A program made the translations under genes and the position numbers. From contig NZ_WNDO01000002.1 in the NCBI RefSeq assembly GCF_009912395.1, positions 1 through 64,000 on the forward strand: a stretch of 64,000 nt of DNA, written 5' to 3'. The first letter of the stretch is position 1, and each line of letters begins with the position of its first letter. Origin of the DNA: Luteibacter sp. (GTDB lineage Bacteria; Pseudomonadota; Gammaproteobacteria; Xanthomonadales; Rhodanobacteraceae). This document shows positions 27,600-35,561 of the stretch, one piece after another. The notes beneath the pieces are model-generated. The model was not told where the DNA came from, did no database searches, and worked only from the letters and a program-made list of their open reading frames with translations.

Positions 27600-28372
27600 G
27601 CCGGCAGTCCCTTGTCGAGGAAGGCCGAGAGCCCGTCCTGGCCCTCGGACGAGACGCGCAGCCGGGCGATGAGGCTGGCGTTGCGCTCATCCACGGCTTC
27701 CATGTCCTTTTCGGTCATGCCGCCCATGGCCAGGGCCAGCCGCTTCGCCTCGTCTTGCGCCACCGGGCCGCCCTTGCCGAGCAGGCCGACGACGCGTTCC
27801 ACGGCGCCATCGAGGGCTTCCGCACTCACGGTCTCGTGCACCAGGCCGATGGACAAGGCATGCGCTGCGCCGAAGATCTCGCCCGTGACAAACAGGCGGC
27901 GCGCCTGGCGCAGCCCGATCGCGGCGATGACATAAGGCGAGATGACGGCGGGCACCAGGCCCAGCTTCACCTCGGACAGGGCGAACTTCGCGCCGTCGGC
28001 GGCGATGGCGATGTCGCAGCAGGCCACGAGGCCGACGCCACCGCCGAAGGCCGCGCCATTCACGCGGGCGATGGTCGGCTTGGACAGAAACTGGAGACGC
28101 CGCATCAGGCGGGCCAGACGCAGCGAATCGGCGCGATTTTCCTCCTCGCTGGCCTTGGCCATGCCGCGCATCCAGTTCAGGTCGGCACCGGCGGAAAAAC
28201 TTGCGCCTTCGCCGGTAAGCACCACGGCGCGCACGCCGTCGTCGCGGTCCAGTTCGTCGATCGCCCGCGTGAGATCGGCGATGAGGGCGTCGTCGAAGGC
28301 GTTGTGGACCTCCGGGCGGTTCATCGTCAGGCGGGCGACGGCACCCGAACGGCTCAACTCCACTGCGGACAT
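27587..28372 (-). CDS. Enoyl-CoA hydratase/isomerase family protein
   Basis: This is a 261-residue crotonase-fold enzyme. The CoA/oxyanion segments are ASFSAGADLNWMRGM (residues about 62-76) and NGAAFGGGVGLVACCDIAIA, with a catalytic glutamate in ALSEVKLGLVPAVISPYV. The ADLNWMR stretch resembles methylglutaconyl-CoA hydratases of leucine degradation, but no other leucine genes are nearby, so substrate is open. The ATG at 28372 starts the domain; the upstream frame to 28429 is not conserved in character. Confidence 0.88.
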   Translation of the reverse strand: MSAVELSRSGAVARLTMNRPEVHNAFDDALIADLTRAIDELDRDDGVRAVVLTGEGASFSAGADLNWMRGMAKASEEENRADSLRLARLMRRLQFLSKPTIARVNGAAFGGGVGLVACCDIAIAADGAKFALSEVKLGLVPAVISPYVIAAIGLRQARRLFVTGEIFGAAHALSIGLVHETVSAEALDGAVERVVGLLGKGGPVAQDEAKRLALAMGGMTEKDMEAVDERNASLIARLRVSSEGQDGLSAFLDKGLPAWLH

Positions 28373-28497
28373 GCGACGAACTCCGTTGTACGAAACCACC
28401 GATGATAAACGCTCGCCGGATTGCCGCACCCGGGTGCGGGATGCATGGGTCGGGCCAAGGGCGTATGATGCGAACAGTTCTTATTTGAGTATGCCCA

Positions 28498-28743
28498 GTG
28501 CGCCTGTCAGACGCGCCGAAAGGTGCCCAAGCCGTGGTGAAGACTGTCACTGATGCCCATCCCGCCGACCCGATCGCGCAGCGCCTGCGTGACCTGGGCT
28601 TCGTTGCTGGCGAACCGGTGCGCCTGGTCGCCCGGGGCCCGCTGGGCGGCGATCCCCTGCTCATCCAGATCGGTTCGACGCGCTTCGCGCTGCGTCGCAA
28701 CGAGGCCGAGCGCGTGGAAGTGAGCGTGGAGGGGGCCGCATGA
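28498..28743 (+). CDS. feoA: Ferrous iron transport protein A
   Basis: This is an 81-residue SH3-like protein that modulates FeoB. The conserved core is PIAQRLRDLGFVAGEPVRLV and GGDPLLIQIGSTRFALRRNEA. The start is GTG at 28498; the ATG at 28491 is out of frame. It overlaps feoB by 4 bp. Confidence 0.92.
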   Translation: MRLSDAPKGAQAVVKTVTDAHPADPIAQRLRDLGFVAGEPVRLVARGPLGGDPLLIQIGSTRFALRRNEAERVEVSVEGAA

Positions 28744-30587
28744 GCGCCGCCACCCTGCGCGTTGCCCTCGTCGGCAACCCCAACTGCGGCAAGACCGCGC
28801 TGTTCAACCAGCTCACCGGTGGTCGCCAGAAGGTGGCCAACTACGCCGGTGTCACGGTGGAGCGCAAGGAGGGCCGCTTCGTCGGTCCGTCGGGCCGCAC
28901 GCTGCAGATACTCGATCTCCCCGGCGCCTACAGTTTCGACGCGACCAGCCCGGACGAGGCGATCACCCGCGACGTTTGCCTGGGTCGCTACCCCGGCGAA
29001 GCGGTGCCCGACCTGATCGTCTGCGTCGCTGACGCCACCAATCTGCGCCTGCACCTGCGCTTCGTCCTCGAAGTGCGTCGCCTCGGTCGGCCGATGGTGC
29101 TGGCGCTCAACATGATGGACGCCGCGCGTCGTCGCGGTATCGACATCGACGTGGCCGCGTTGTCGCGTCGTATCGGTGTGCCCGTGGTGGAGACCATCGC
29201 GGTGAAGCGCGGCGGTGCCAAGGGCCTTATCGAGCGCATCGACAGCGAAGTGCCGGACATCCAGCCGTCGCCGGTCGACCAGGCCGACGTGGATCAGCTC
29301 CACGCCGAAGTGCGCGCGATCCTCGCCGCCACGGTCACCACGGCGCGCGACAACGTGGCCATCGACGATGCCATCGATCGCTGGGTGCTGCATCCGGTGT
29401 TCGGCCTGGGCATCCTCGCGGTGCTGATGTTCATGATCTTCCAGGCCGTGTTCTCCTGGGCGCAGCCGGTGATGGATGCGATCCAGGCCGGCGTGACCGG
29501 ACTCGGCACGCTGGTCACCAGCACGATGCCTGAAGACAGTGCCCTGCACAGCCTGCTCAACGACGGCGTGTTCGCCGGCCTGGGTGCCGTGCTGGTGTTC
29601 CTGCCGCAGATCCTCATCCTGTTCCTCTTCATTCTCGTGCTCGAGGAATCCGGCTACCTGCCGCGCGCGGCCTTCCTGCTCGACAAGATGATGTTCCGCG
29701 TCGGCCTGACGGGTAGGGCGTTCATCCCGCTGCTGTCGAGCTTCGCCTGCGCCATCCCCGGCATCATGGCCACGCGCAGCATCCAAGATCCCCGCGATCG
29801 CCTCACCACGATCCTCGTCGCGCCGCTGATGACCTGCTCCGCGCGCCTGCCAGTGTACACGCTGCTGATCGCCGCCTTCATCCCGGATCGCACGGTATGG
29901 GGAGTGTTCAACCTCCAGGGTGTCGTGCTGTTCGTGCTGTATTTCGCGGGCATCTTCAGCGCGCTGGGCGTGGCCTTCGTGATCAAGCGCCTGCGCAAGG
30001 ACAAGAGCGAGCATGCGCTCATCATGGAACTGCCGTCGTATCGCTTCCCCAACGTGCGCGACATCGCGCTCGGTCTGTGGGAGCGCGCGCTGATCTTCCT
30101 CAAGCGTGTCGGCGGCATCATCCTCGCGCTGACCGTGCTGCTGTGGTTCCTGTCCAGCTTCCCGGGCGCGCCTGAAGGTGCCACCGGTCCGGCCATCGAC
30201 TACAGCTTCGCGGGCCGCCTCGGTCGCCTGCTTGAATACGTGTTCGCGCCGATCGGCTTCAACTGGCAGATCTGCATCGCGCTGGTGCCGGGTCTTGCCG
30301 CTCGCGAAGTCGCGGTGGCCGCGCTGGGCACGGTCTACGCCATGTCCGGCAGCGATGATGCCGTCGCCTCGCAGCTGGGCCCGGTGATCGCGCACCAGTG
30401 GTCGCTGGCCACGGCGCTGTCGCTGCTGGCTTGGTATGTGTTCGCGCCGCAGTGCATGTCCACACTGGCGGTGATCCGCCGCGAAACCAATTCCTGGCGC
30501 AACGTGGCGGTGGCTGCCGGTTACCTGTTCGGCTTGGCCTATCTCGCTTCGCTCGCCACCTACCAGATCGCGAGGGCACTCTCGTGA
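28740..30587 (+). CDS. feoB: Ferrous iron transporter B
   Basis: This is a 615-residue GTPase-permease that imports Fe(II). G1 GNPNCGKT is at 12-19, G3 DLPG at 59-62 and G4 NMMD at 124-127. The membrane part has two Gate domains with the conserved cysteines in SSFACAIPGIMATR and TCSARLPVYTLLI. It is shorter than the 770-residue E. coli form but typical of xanthomonads. Overlaps at both ends mark a tight feoA-feoB-small-gene operon. A 902-codon frame opposite is a shadow. Confidence 0.95.
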   Translation: MSAATLRVALVGNPNCGKTALFNQLTGGRQKVANYAGVTVERKEGRFVGPSGRTLQILDLPGAYSFDATSPDEAITRDVCLGRYPGEAVPDLIVCVADATNLRLHLRFVLEVRRLGRPMVLALNMMDAARRRGIDIDVAALSRRIGVPVVETIAVKRGGAKGLIERIDSEVPDIQPSPVDQADVDQLHAEVRAILAATVTTARDNVAIDDAIDRWVLHPVFGLGILAVLMFMIFQAVFSWAQPVMDAIQAGVTGLGTLVTSTMPEDSALHSLLNDGVFAGLGAVLVFLPQILILFLFILVLEESGYLPRAAFLLDKMMFRVGLTGRAFIPLLSSFACAIPGIMATRSIQDPRDRLTTILVAPLMTCSARLPVYTLLIAAFIPDRTVWGVFNLQGVVLFVLYFAGIFSALGVAFVIKRLRKDKSEHALIMELPSYRFPNVRDIALGLWERALIFLKRVGGIILALTVLLWFLSSFPGAPEGATGPAIDYSFAGRLGRLLEYVFAPIGFNWQICIALVPGLAAREVAVAALGTVYAMSGSDDAVASQLGPVIAHQWSLATALSLLAWYVFAPQCMSTLAVIRRETNSWRNVAVAAGYLFGLAYLASLATYQIARALS

Positions 30588-30877
30588 ATACTTTCCAGAT
30601 CGTGCAGGCGGCGATCATCGGCGTGGCCGTGCTGGTCAGCGCCTATGTTGCCTTCCGCAAGCTGCTTCCCAAGACCTCCACCCGCGTCATGGCGGGCGTC
30701 TCGGCCAGCCTCAATCACGACGGTCGCCCGGCCTTTGTGCGCAGCCTGGGCCGCAAGCTCCAGCCGGCGAGCGCCAGCGGTAGTTGCGGCGATGGCTGCG
30801 ACTCCTGCAACAGCTGTGGTCCCGCGCCGGCCACGCGCACCGATGCCCAGCCGCTGACCTTCAAGTCGCGACACTAA
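30584..30877 (+). CDS. Small cysteine-rich membrane protein of the feo operon (DUF6587-like)
   Basis: This is a 97-residue protein starting at GTG 30584, overlapping the feoB stop (GTGA). It has an N-terminal membrane helix (IVQAAIIGVAVLVSAYVAF) and a soluble tail ending in SCGDGCDSCNSCG, with four closely spaced cysteines. It occupies the place of FeoC but is unrelated to the winged-helix FeoC. The cysteines could bind iron or an iron-sulfur cluster and tune FeoB, by inference from position. Confidence 0.8.
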   Translation: MNTFQIVQAAIIGVAVLVSAYVAFRKLLPKTSTRVMAGVSASLNHDGRPAFVRSLGRKLQPASASGSCGDGCDSCNSCGPAPATRTDAQPLTFKSRH

Positions 30878-30881
30878 GCCA

Positions 30882-32330
30882 TCAATCCTGCGGCGCGCGA
30901 TCCTTGCGTCGCCGCCGCATGTTCCACCAGCTCGCGCCGAGGTTCACGGCGAACCATGCGCCGATGAGCGCCAGGGGCCACGCGATCACGGCGGGCCACC
31001 ACACCGCGACGATCGTCAGCACCGCCGCCAGCGCGGCACCCGCCAGCAACGGGCCGCTTTCCGTATCGCCCAGCACTCGGTGCTGCGTAATCGCCGCACC
31101 CACGGTGTTGGCGATGCGCAGCGCACCGGCCGCCGCGCGACTGGAACTGCCACCGCCGTGTTTCGGGCGTGGCGGACGTGGCGTGCGACTGCGCATGCGT
31201 TCATTGCCGTTGCGACGGCTGCGCGGGCGCAACAGGATTTCGGTGGCGTTTTCCAGGTCGGCTTCGTACTGGGCTTCCAGTCGCGCGGCCACACCCTTGT
31301 CCTCGATGGCGACATCGATCTCGCGATTGCTCAGCCAGCTCGCGATATTGAGGTTCGACGAACCCACGCGTGCCCAGAGGCCATCGGCGACCGCCGTCTT
31401 GGCGTGCAGCATCGAGCCGTTCCATTCGAACACGCGGATGCCGGCCTTCAGCAGGGGGCGATAGCCCGAGCGCGACATGCCGGCGACCATGGGGATATCG
31501 CTGGTACCGGGCACGAGCAGACGTACGTCCACGCCGTCGCGGGCCGCAGCGGACAAGGCCTGCACGTAAGGAGCGACACCCACGAAATAGGCGTCGGTGA
31601 GCCATAGCGTGCGTCGTGCCATGGCGGCGACTATCTGGTCCAGGCGATACATGCCCGCTGTGCTCGGCTGCGTGGCGATGACGCGCAACGACACATCGCC
31701 TGCCGCCGGCGACACTGGTGCAAGCAGATGTTCCGGGAGCGGCATGCCGGTTTCCCGCCAACTATCCGCGAAGGCATGCTCGATCTCGGCGACGGCCGGG
31801 CCGTGCAGGGCCACGCCGGTATCGCGCCAGGGCGGCACGCCGTGTTCGGGGTCGCCCAGCCATTTCTCGCTGACGCACACGCCGGAGAGGAATCCGCGCT
31901 CGCCGTCCACCGAGAGCACCTTGCGGTGATCGCGGCTCACCCAGCCAAAGGCACTGCCAAGACGGGGCGGATTGTAGACGCGTACTTCGCCGCCGGCAGC
32001 GCGAAGCTCGTTCCAGAACGATCCGCGCGACTGACCGAGGCAGCCGACCCAGTCCGCAATAACGGCGACGAAGACGCCCGCCCTCGCGCGCTCGACCAGC
32101 GCTGCCAGGAAGCGACGGCCGATGCGGTCGTCGCGGATGATGTAGTTCTCTAGCAGGACATAGCGCCTGGCGTTGGCGATGGCCTCCAGCCAGGCGTCGT
32201 AGTGGGCCTGCGCATCGATCAGCAGATCGACCGTGTTGCCCTCGATGAGGGGCGCGCCCGCGCTGCGGCTCAAGGCCTGTTCGGCGAACAGGCGAGGGGC
32301 GAATCCGGTGCTGTGGTGGCGGACGTTCAT
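30882..32330 (-). CDS. Phospholipase D-like protein (cardiolipin synthase family)
   Basis: This is a 482-residue enzyme with two HKD motifs: SRDHRKVLSVDGERGFLSG near residue 140 and SMLHAKTAVADGLWARVGSSN near 310. Two such halves form one active site that exchanges phosphatidyl groups. A basic linker (RSRTPRPPRPKHGG) and two C-terminal membrane helices follow, unlike ClsA where helices are N-terminal. The start could also be ATG 32351. It is convergent with the feo operon, 4 bp apart. Confidence 0.87.
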   Translation of the reverse strand: MNVRHHSTGFAPRLFAEQALSRSAGAPLIEGNTVDLLIDAQAHYDAWLEAIANARRYVLLENYIIRDDRIGRRFLAALVERARAGVFVAVIADWVGCLGQSRGSFWNELRAAGGEVRVYNPPRLGSAFGWVSRDHRKVLSVDGERGFLSGVCVSEKWLGDPEHGVPPWRDTGVALHGPAVAEIEHAFADSWRETGMPLPEHLLAPVSPAAGDVSLRVIATQPSTAGMYRLDQIVAAMARRTLWLTDAYFVGVAPYVQALSAAARDGVDVRLLVPGTSDIPMVAGMSRSGYRPLLKAGIRVFEWNGSMLHAKTAVADGLWARVGSSNLNIASWLSNREIDVAIEDKGVAARLEAQYEADLENATEILLRPRSRRNGNERMRSRTPRPPRPKHGGGSSSRAAAGALRIANTVGAAITQHRVLGDTESGPLLAGAALAAVLTIVAVWWPAVIAWPLALIGAWFAVNLGASWWNMRRRRKDRAPQD

Positions 32331-32392
32331 GGGTGTCGAGTGTATCGGCATCCCGCATGGTCGCCGTTACCGCATGGACGAGGCGTGATCGG

Positions 32393-32797
32393 TCAGCCCT
32401 GGCCGGCGAGGTATTGCGCGTCGGTCACGTGCTCCATCCACGTCACCGCCTTGCCGTCGAGGTATTCCTGGATCGCGATGTGGGTAAGCGAGGTGGTCGA
32501 TGTCGCGCCGTGCCAGTGGCGATGGCCCGGCGGACACCAGATCACGTCGCCCGCGCGAATCGTCTCGATCGGGCAGCCGTCGCATTGCGTCCAGCCGCAA
32601 CCGGCGGTGACGACGAGGATCTGGCCCAGCGGATGGGTATGCCACGCGCTGCGGGCGCCCGGCTCGAAGGTGACGCTGGCGCAACCGATCCGCGCGGGTT
32701 CGGGCAGGTTGATCATGGGGTCGATGCGTACGGTACCGGTGAACCAGTCGGCCGGGCCGCTGATCGAGGCCTGCGAGCCGTTGCGGACGATATGCAT
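32393..32797 (-). CDS. Cupin-domain protein
   Basis: This is a 134-residue single-cupin protein related to the quercetinase-like/carboxymuconolactone-associated cupins. Metal ligands are in GARSAWHTHPLGQILVV and the second motif GDVIWCPPGHRHWHG. A WTQCDGCPIE loop carries two cysteines. It is divergent from the LysR gene next door, its probable regulator. The start at 32797 is chosen from the domain, with an alternative at 32830. Confidence 0.85.
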   Translation of the reverse strand: MHIVRNGSQASISGPADWFTGTVRIDPMINLPEPARIGCASVTFEPGARSAWHTHPLGQILVVTAGCGWTQCDGCPIETIRAGDVIWCPPGHRHWHGATSTTSLTHIAIQEYLDGKAVTWMEHVTDAQYLAGQG

Positions 32798-32880
32798 GGC
32801 GAATATCCATCGGAAGGAGGAGGCCGCCATGGTGCGTCGGGTCGATTGGCTTGATAAGCCAGGGTAGTGCGATTAGGTTT

Positions 32881-32895
32881 ATGAGAAATCCTCAT
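32881..32895. promoter_or_regulatory. Probable LysR-type binding site
   Basis: ATGAG-AAATC-CTCAT is a perfect 15-bp interrupted palindrome in the 115-bp gap between the divergent cupin and LysR genes. Symmetry and position fit a LysR dimer recognition site. It lies 18 bp upstream of the lysR start, consistent with self-repression. Confidence 0.6.
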
Positions 32896-32912
32896 GAATG
32901 GCGGGCCGTCCC

Positions 32913-33842
32913 ATGCGCCGCAACCTCAACGACCTGGCCGCCTTCGTCGCCGTGGCGCGGGCCGGCAGCTTCACCCGCGCGGCGGCCGCGCTGGGGGTGT
33001 CCCAATCGGCTTTGAGCCATACGCTACGGGGCCTGGAAGCCCAGCTCGGCGTACGCCTGCTGATGCGCACGACGCGAAGCGTGGCGCCCACGGAGGCGGG
33101 CGAGCGCCTGCTGCTCTCCATCGGCGGTCGCCTGGACGAGATCGAGGACGAATTGCAGGCGCTTGCCGCGCTGCGCGAACGACCCGCCGGCACGGTGCGC
33201 ATGACCAGTGACGAGCACGCACTGGAGTCCATCCTCTGGCCGCGCCTGGAACCGTTCATGCGTGAGTACCCCGATATCCGGCTGGAATTCGACGTCAGCT
33301 ATCGACTGACGGATATCGTCGCCGAACGCTTCGACGCGGGCGTGCGCCTGGGCGAGCGTGTCGAGCGCGACATGGTGGCGATGCCCATCGGTCCGACGAT
33401 GCGCATGGCGGTCGTCGGATCGCCCGGCTATGTCGCCACGCATCCGGCACCGACATCGCCACGCGATCTCTCCGCGCACGACTGCATTGGACTGAGACTC
33501 GATACGCTGGGCGGCCTTTATGCGTGGGAGTTCGAACGCGACGGCCGTGCCCTCGACGTGCAGGTGAAGACGCGCCTCGTCTTCAATCGCAGTGCGCAGA
33601 TGCGCAAGGCGGCCTTGAAAGGTTTTGGCCTGGCCTACGTACCCGAGGACATGGTCGACGACGATATCGCGATGGGACGCCTGCACCGCGTCCTCGCGGA
33701 CTGGTGCCCAGCCTTTGCGGGGTATCACCTTTACTATCCGGATCGCCGTCTGCATTCGCCCGCGTTCGCTCTCGTCCGGGATGCACTGCGTTATCCCGGG
33801 ACGGTTCATGACGAACGACCTATCGTGCCGACTGGCCCATGA
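32913..33842 (+). CDS. LysR-family transcriptional regulator
   Basis: This is a 309-residue regulator. The winged helix-turn-helix is at residues 1-60 (ARAGSFTRAAAALGVSQSAL with TLRGLEAQLGVRLL), followed by a linker helix and a two-lobed effector domain with VRLGERVERDMVAMPIGP. The subgroup resembles regulators of aldo-keto or oxidative genes (PA-type CrgA/DsdC group). Divergence from the cupin gene indicates its target. The ATG at 32913 gives the standard N-terminus; 32898 is possible. Confidence 0.9.
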   Translation: MRRNLNDLAAFVAVARAGSFTRAAAALGVSQSALSHTLRGLEAQLGVRLLMRTTRSVAPTEAGERLLLSIGGRLDEIEDELQALAALRERPAGTVRMTSDEHALESILWPRLEPFMREYPDIRLEFDVSYRLTDIVAERFDAGVRLGERVERDMVAMPIGPTMRMAVVGSPGYVATHPAPTSPRDLSAHDCIGLRLDTLGGLYAWEFERDGRALDVQVKTRLVFNRSAQMRKAALKGFGLAYVPEDMVDDDIAMGRLHRVLADWCPAFAGYHLYYPDRRLHSPAFALVRDALRYPGTVHDERPIVPTGP

Positions 33843-33903
33843 TGGGAGATACGTAGCGCCCTAGCATTCCCGTGCACGATCGTCCGCGCAGGGAGCCAAT
33901 GCC

Positions 33904-35109
33904 ATGTCGTCATGTCGTTCCATATCCGTCGCCATCGCACTGTCGATGGCGCTGTCCCCCGTCATGTCGCACGCCGCCTCAAAGGAGGTCGTTGGAGAGC
34001 CCGCGCCGGGATGCGTCGTGGCGGGGCAGAATGCCGGTGGTGCCGGCGTGTCCACGGAAGCCGGTGCCGGGTTGCCGCCGCAACTGGAAATGCGCACGCC
34101 CGTCGCTCCGGCCTATTTCAGCAGCGGCGGACGACACTATCTGGTCTACGAAGTCCAATTGCGTAATCTTTCCGACAAGGCGATGGACATGCGCCGTTTC
34201 AGCGTGATCGATCCGGATCGACCCGCGATGCCGCTAGCCGTATTTTCGGGCGATACACTGGGCAAGCTCCTTCATCCGATCGGCAAGGAAGGCGATCCTG
34301 CAAAGGCCGGCATATTGGACGAGGGGCGCTCGACGGTCGCCTACCTCTGCCTTGCATTCCTTCCCGATAGCCGATTGCCTGCGCGGTTGACGCATCGCAT
34401 TGCGCTATCCGACGCGACACTGACTGGTCCTGACGTCACGATCGACCAGGCGCCCTTGCGTGTGCTTGGACCACCGGTCAAGGGTGGACCATGGACGGCG
34501 GCAGGCGGCCCCGGCAATGCGTCCCATCATCGGCTCGGATGGTTTGCCGTCGGAGGTGTAGCCTCCATTTCCCGCCGCTACGCCATCGACTGGAAAATCA
34601 TCGAGAAGGGATCGTCGTTCACGGGGGACGCGCTCGACGTGAACGCCTATCACGCTTACGGCAAGGACGTGCTGGCCGTCGCGGACGGCGTGGTCGTCAG
34701 CGCGCATGATGGCCAGCCGAACAATGTTCCTCGCACGCCAGCGGGTTTCAAGACGGCATTGCCCGTCACGCTGGGGAACGTCGCGGGTAACTTCGTGATC
34801 CTGGATATCGGCGGGGGAAACTACGCGGAGTACGCCCACCTCAAGCCGGGCAGCGTGCAGGTGAAGAAGGGTGACCGTGTGGCGCGGGGCCAGATGATCG
34901 GTGCCATCGGCGCATCCGGCGATGCCCGTGAGCCGCATCTTCACTTCCAGTTGAGCGATACACCCAGCTTTTTCGCCGGCGAAGGCCTGCCTTACGCCAT
35001 TGATCGCTTCGTATTGCGGGATGGTCAGGCGCGCAGCGAGCGCGTCGACGAGCTTCCTGTCGAGGACATGCAGGTGGATTTCACTGGTCCGGCGACGGGA
35101 ACGCCCTAA
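33904..35109 (+). CDS. Exported M23-family peptidase-like protein
   Basis: This is a 401-residue secreted protein with signal peptide (VAIALSMALSPVMSHA). Residues about 35-200 form an unassigned beta-rich domain. The LytM/M23 domain is at about 215-360, with RRYAIDWKI, AVADGVVVSAHDGQP, YAEYAHLKPGSVQVKKGDRV and the HxH motif EPHLHFQL. In classical M23 enzymes a histidine lies four residues before the aspartate of the first motif; here that position is arginine, so zinc binding may be altered. A good ribosome-binding site (GGGAG) precedes the start. Confidence 0.85.
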   Translation: MSSCRSISVAIALSMALSPVMSHAASKEVVGEPAPGCVVAGQNAGGAGVSTEAGAGLPPQLEMRTPVAPAYFSSGGRHYLVYEVQLRNLSDKAMDMRRFSVIDPDRPAMPLAVFSGDTLGKLLHPIGKEGDPAKAGILDEGRSTVAYLCLAFLPDSRLPARLTHRIALSDATLTGPDVTIDQAPLRVLGPPVKGGPWTAAGGPGNASHHRLGWFAVGGVASISRRYAIDWKIIEKGSSFTGDALDVNAYHAYGKDVLAVADGVVVSAHDGQPNNVPRTPAGFKTALPVTLGNVAGNFVILDIGGGNYAEYAHLKPGSVQVKKGDRVARGQMIGAIGASGDAREPHLHFQLSDTPSFFAGEGLPYAIDRFVLRDGQARSERVDELPVEDMQVDFTGPATGTP

Positions 35110-35180
35110 ACCTGGCAGTTGTAGGGGCGGCATTCCGCCCGTAGCATCGTTTCCTCGATCCGTGGAGGAAGGAGGGCGGT

Positions 35181-35531
35181 ATGTCGTACGAAGGAAGTTG
35201 TCACTGTGGGAAGGTGACGTTCAAGGTGGCGTCGGATGTTCCGGCACAAGGCATGAGCTGCAATTGCACGCATTGCCGACGCAAGGGTTTTCTGTGGTCC
35301 TTCGTGCCGAGGGATGTCTTCTCGGTGTCCTCTGGTGAGGAACACCTGAAGACGTACTTGTTCAACAAGCACGTCATCGAGCACCAGTTCTGCGACGAAT
35401 GTGGTTGCCAGCCGTTCGGTCTTGGGACGATGCCCGACGGCTCGAAGGTGACGGCAGTCAATTTACGCTGCGTACCATCGATCGATCTCGAGGCCCTGAC
35501 GATCCAGAAGGTGGACGGCGCGAGTCGTTGA
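35181..35531 (+). CDS. GFA-family protein (glutathione-dependent formaldehyde-activating fold)
   Basis: This is a 116-residue zinc protein. Ligand pairs are SCHCGKVTF, CNCTHCRRKG and FCDECGCQPFG. Members bind glutathione or related thiols; most, like this one, have unknown substrates and should not be called formaldehyde enzymes outright. A strong purine-rich ribosome-binding site (GGAGGAAGGAGG) precedes the ATG. Confidence 0.88.
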   Translation: MSYEGSCHCGKVTFKVASDVPAQGMSCNCTHCRRKGFLWSFVPRDVFSVSSGEEHLKTYLFNKHVIEHQFCDECGCQPFGLGTMPDGSKVTAVNLRCVPSIDLEALTIQKVDGASR

Positions 35532-35561
35532 GCTTTCCCATGCGCTGACTCGGCGCGTCTC

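Noticed and set aside
28373-28497. Fur box upstream of feoA
   Set aside because: AT-rich pieces are present, but none matches a 19-bp Fur consensus well enough to claim.
27687-30395. 902-codon open frame opposite feoB and the hydratase gene
   Set aside because: It covers strongly supported genes on other frames, its product is low-complexity His/Asp/Arg/Glu-rich, and such frames are expected in GC-rich DNA.
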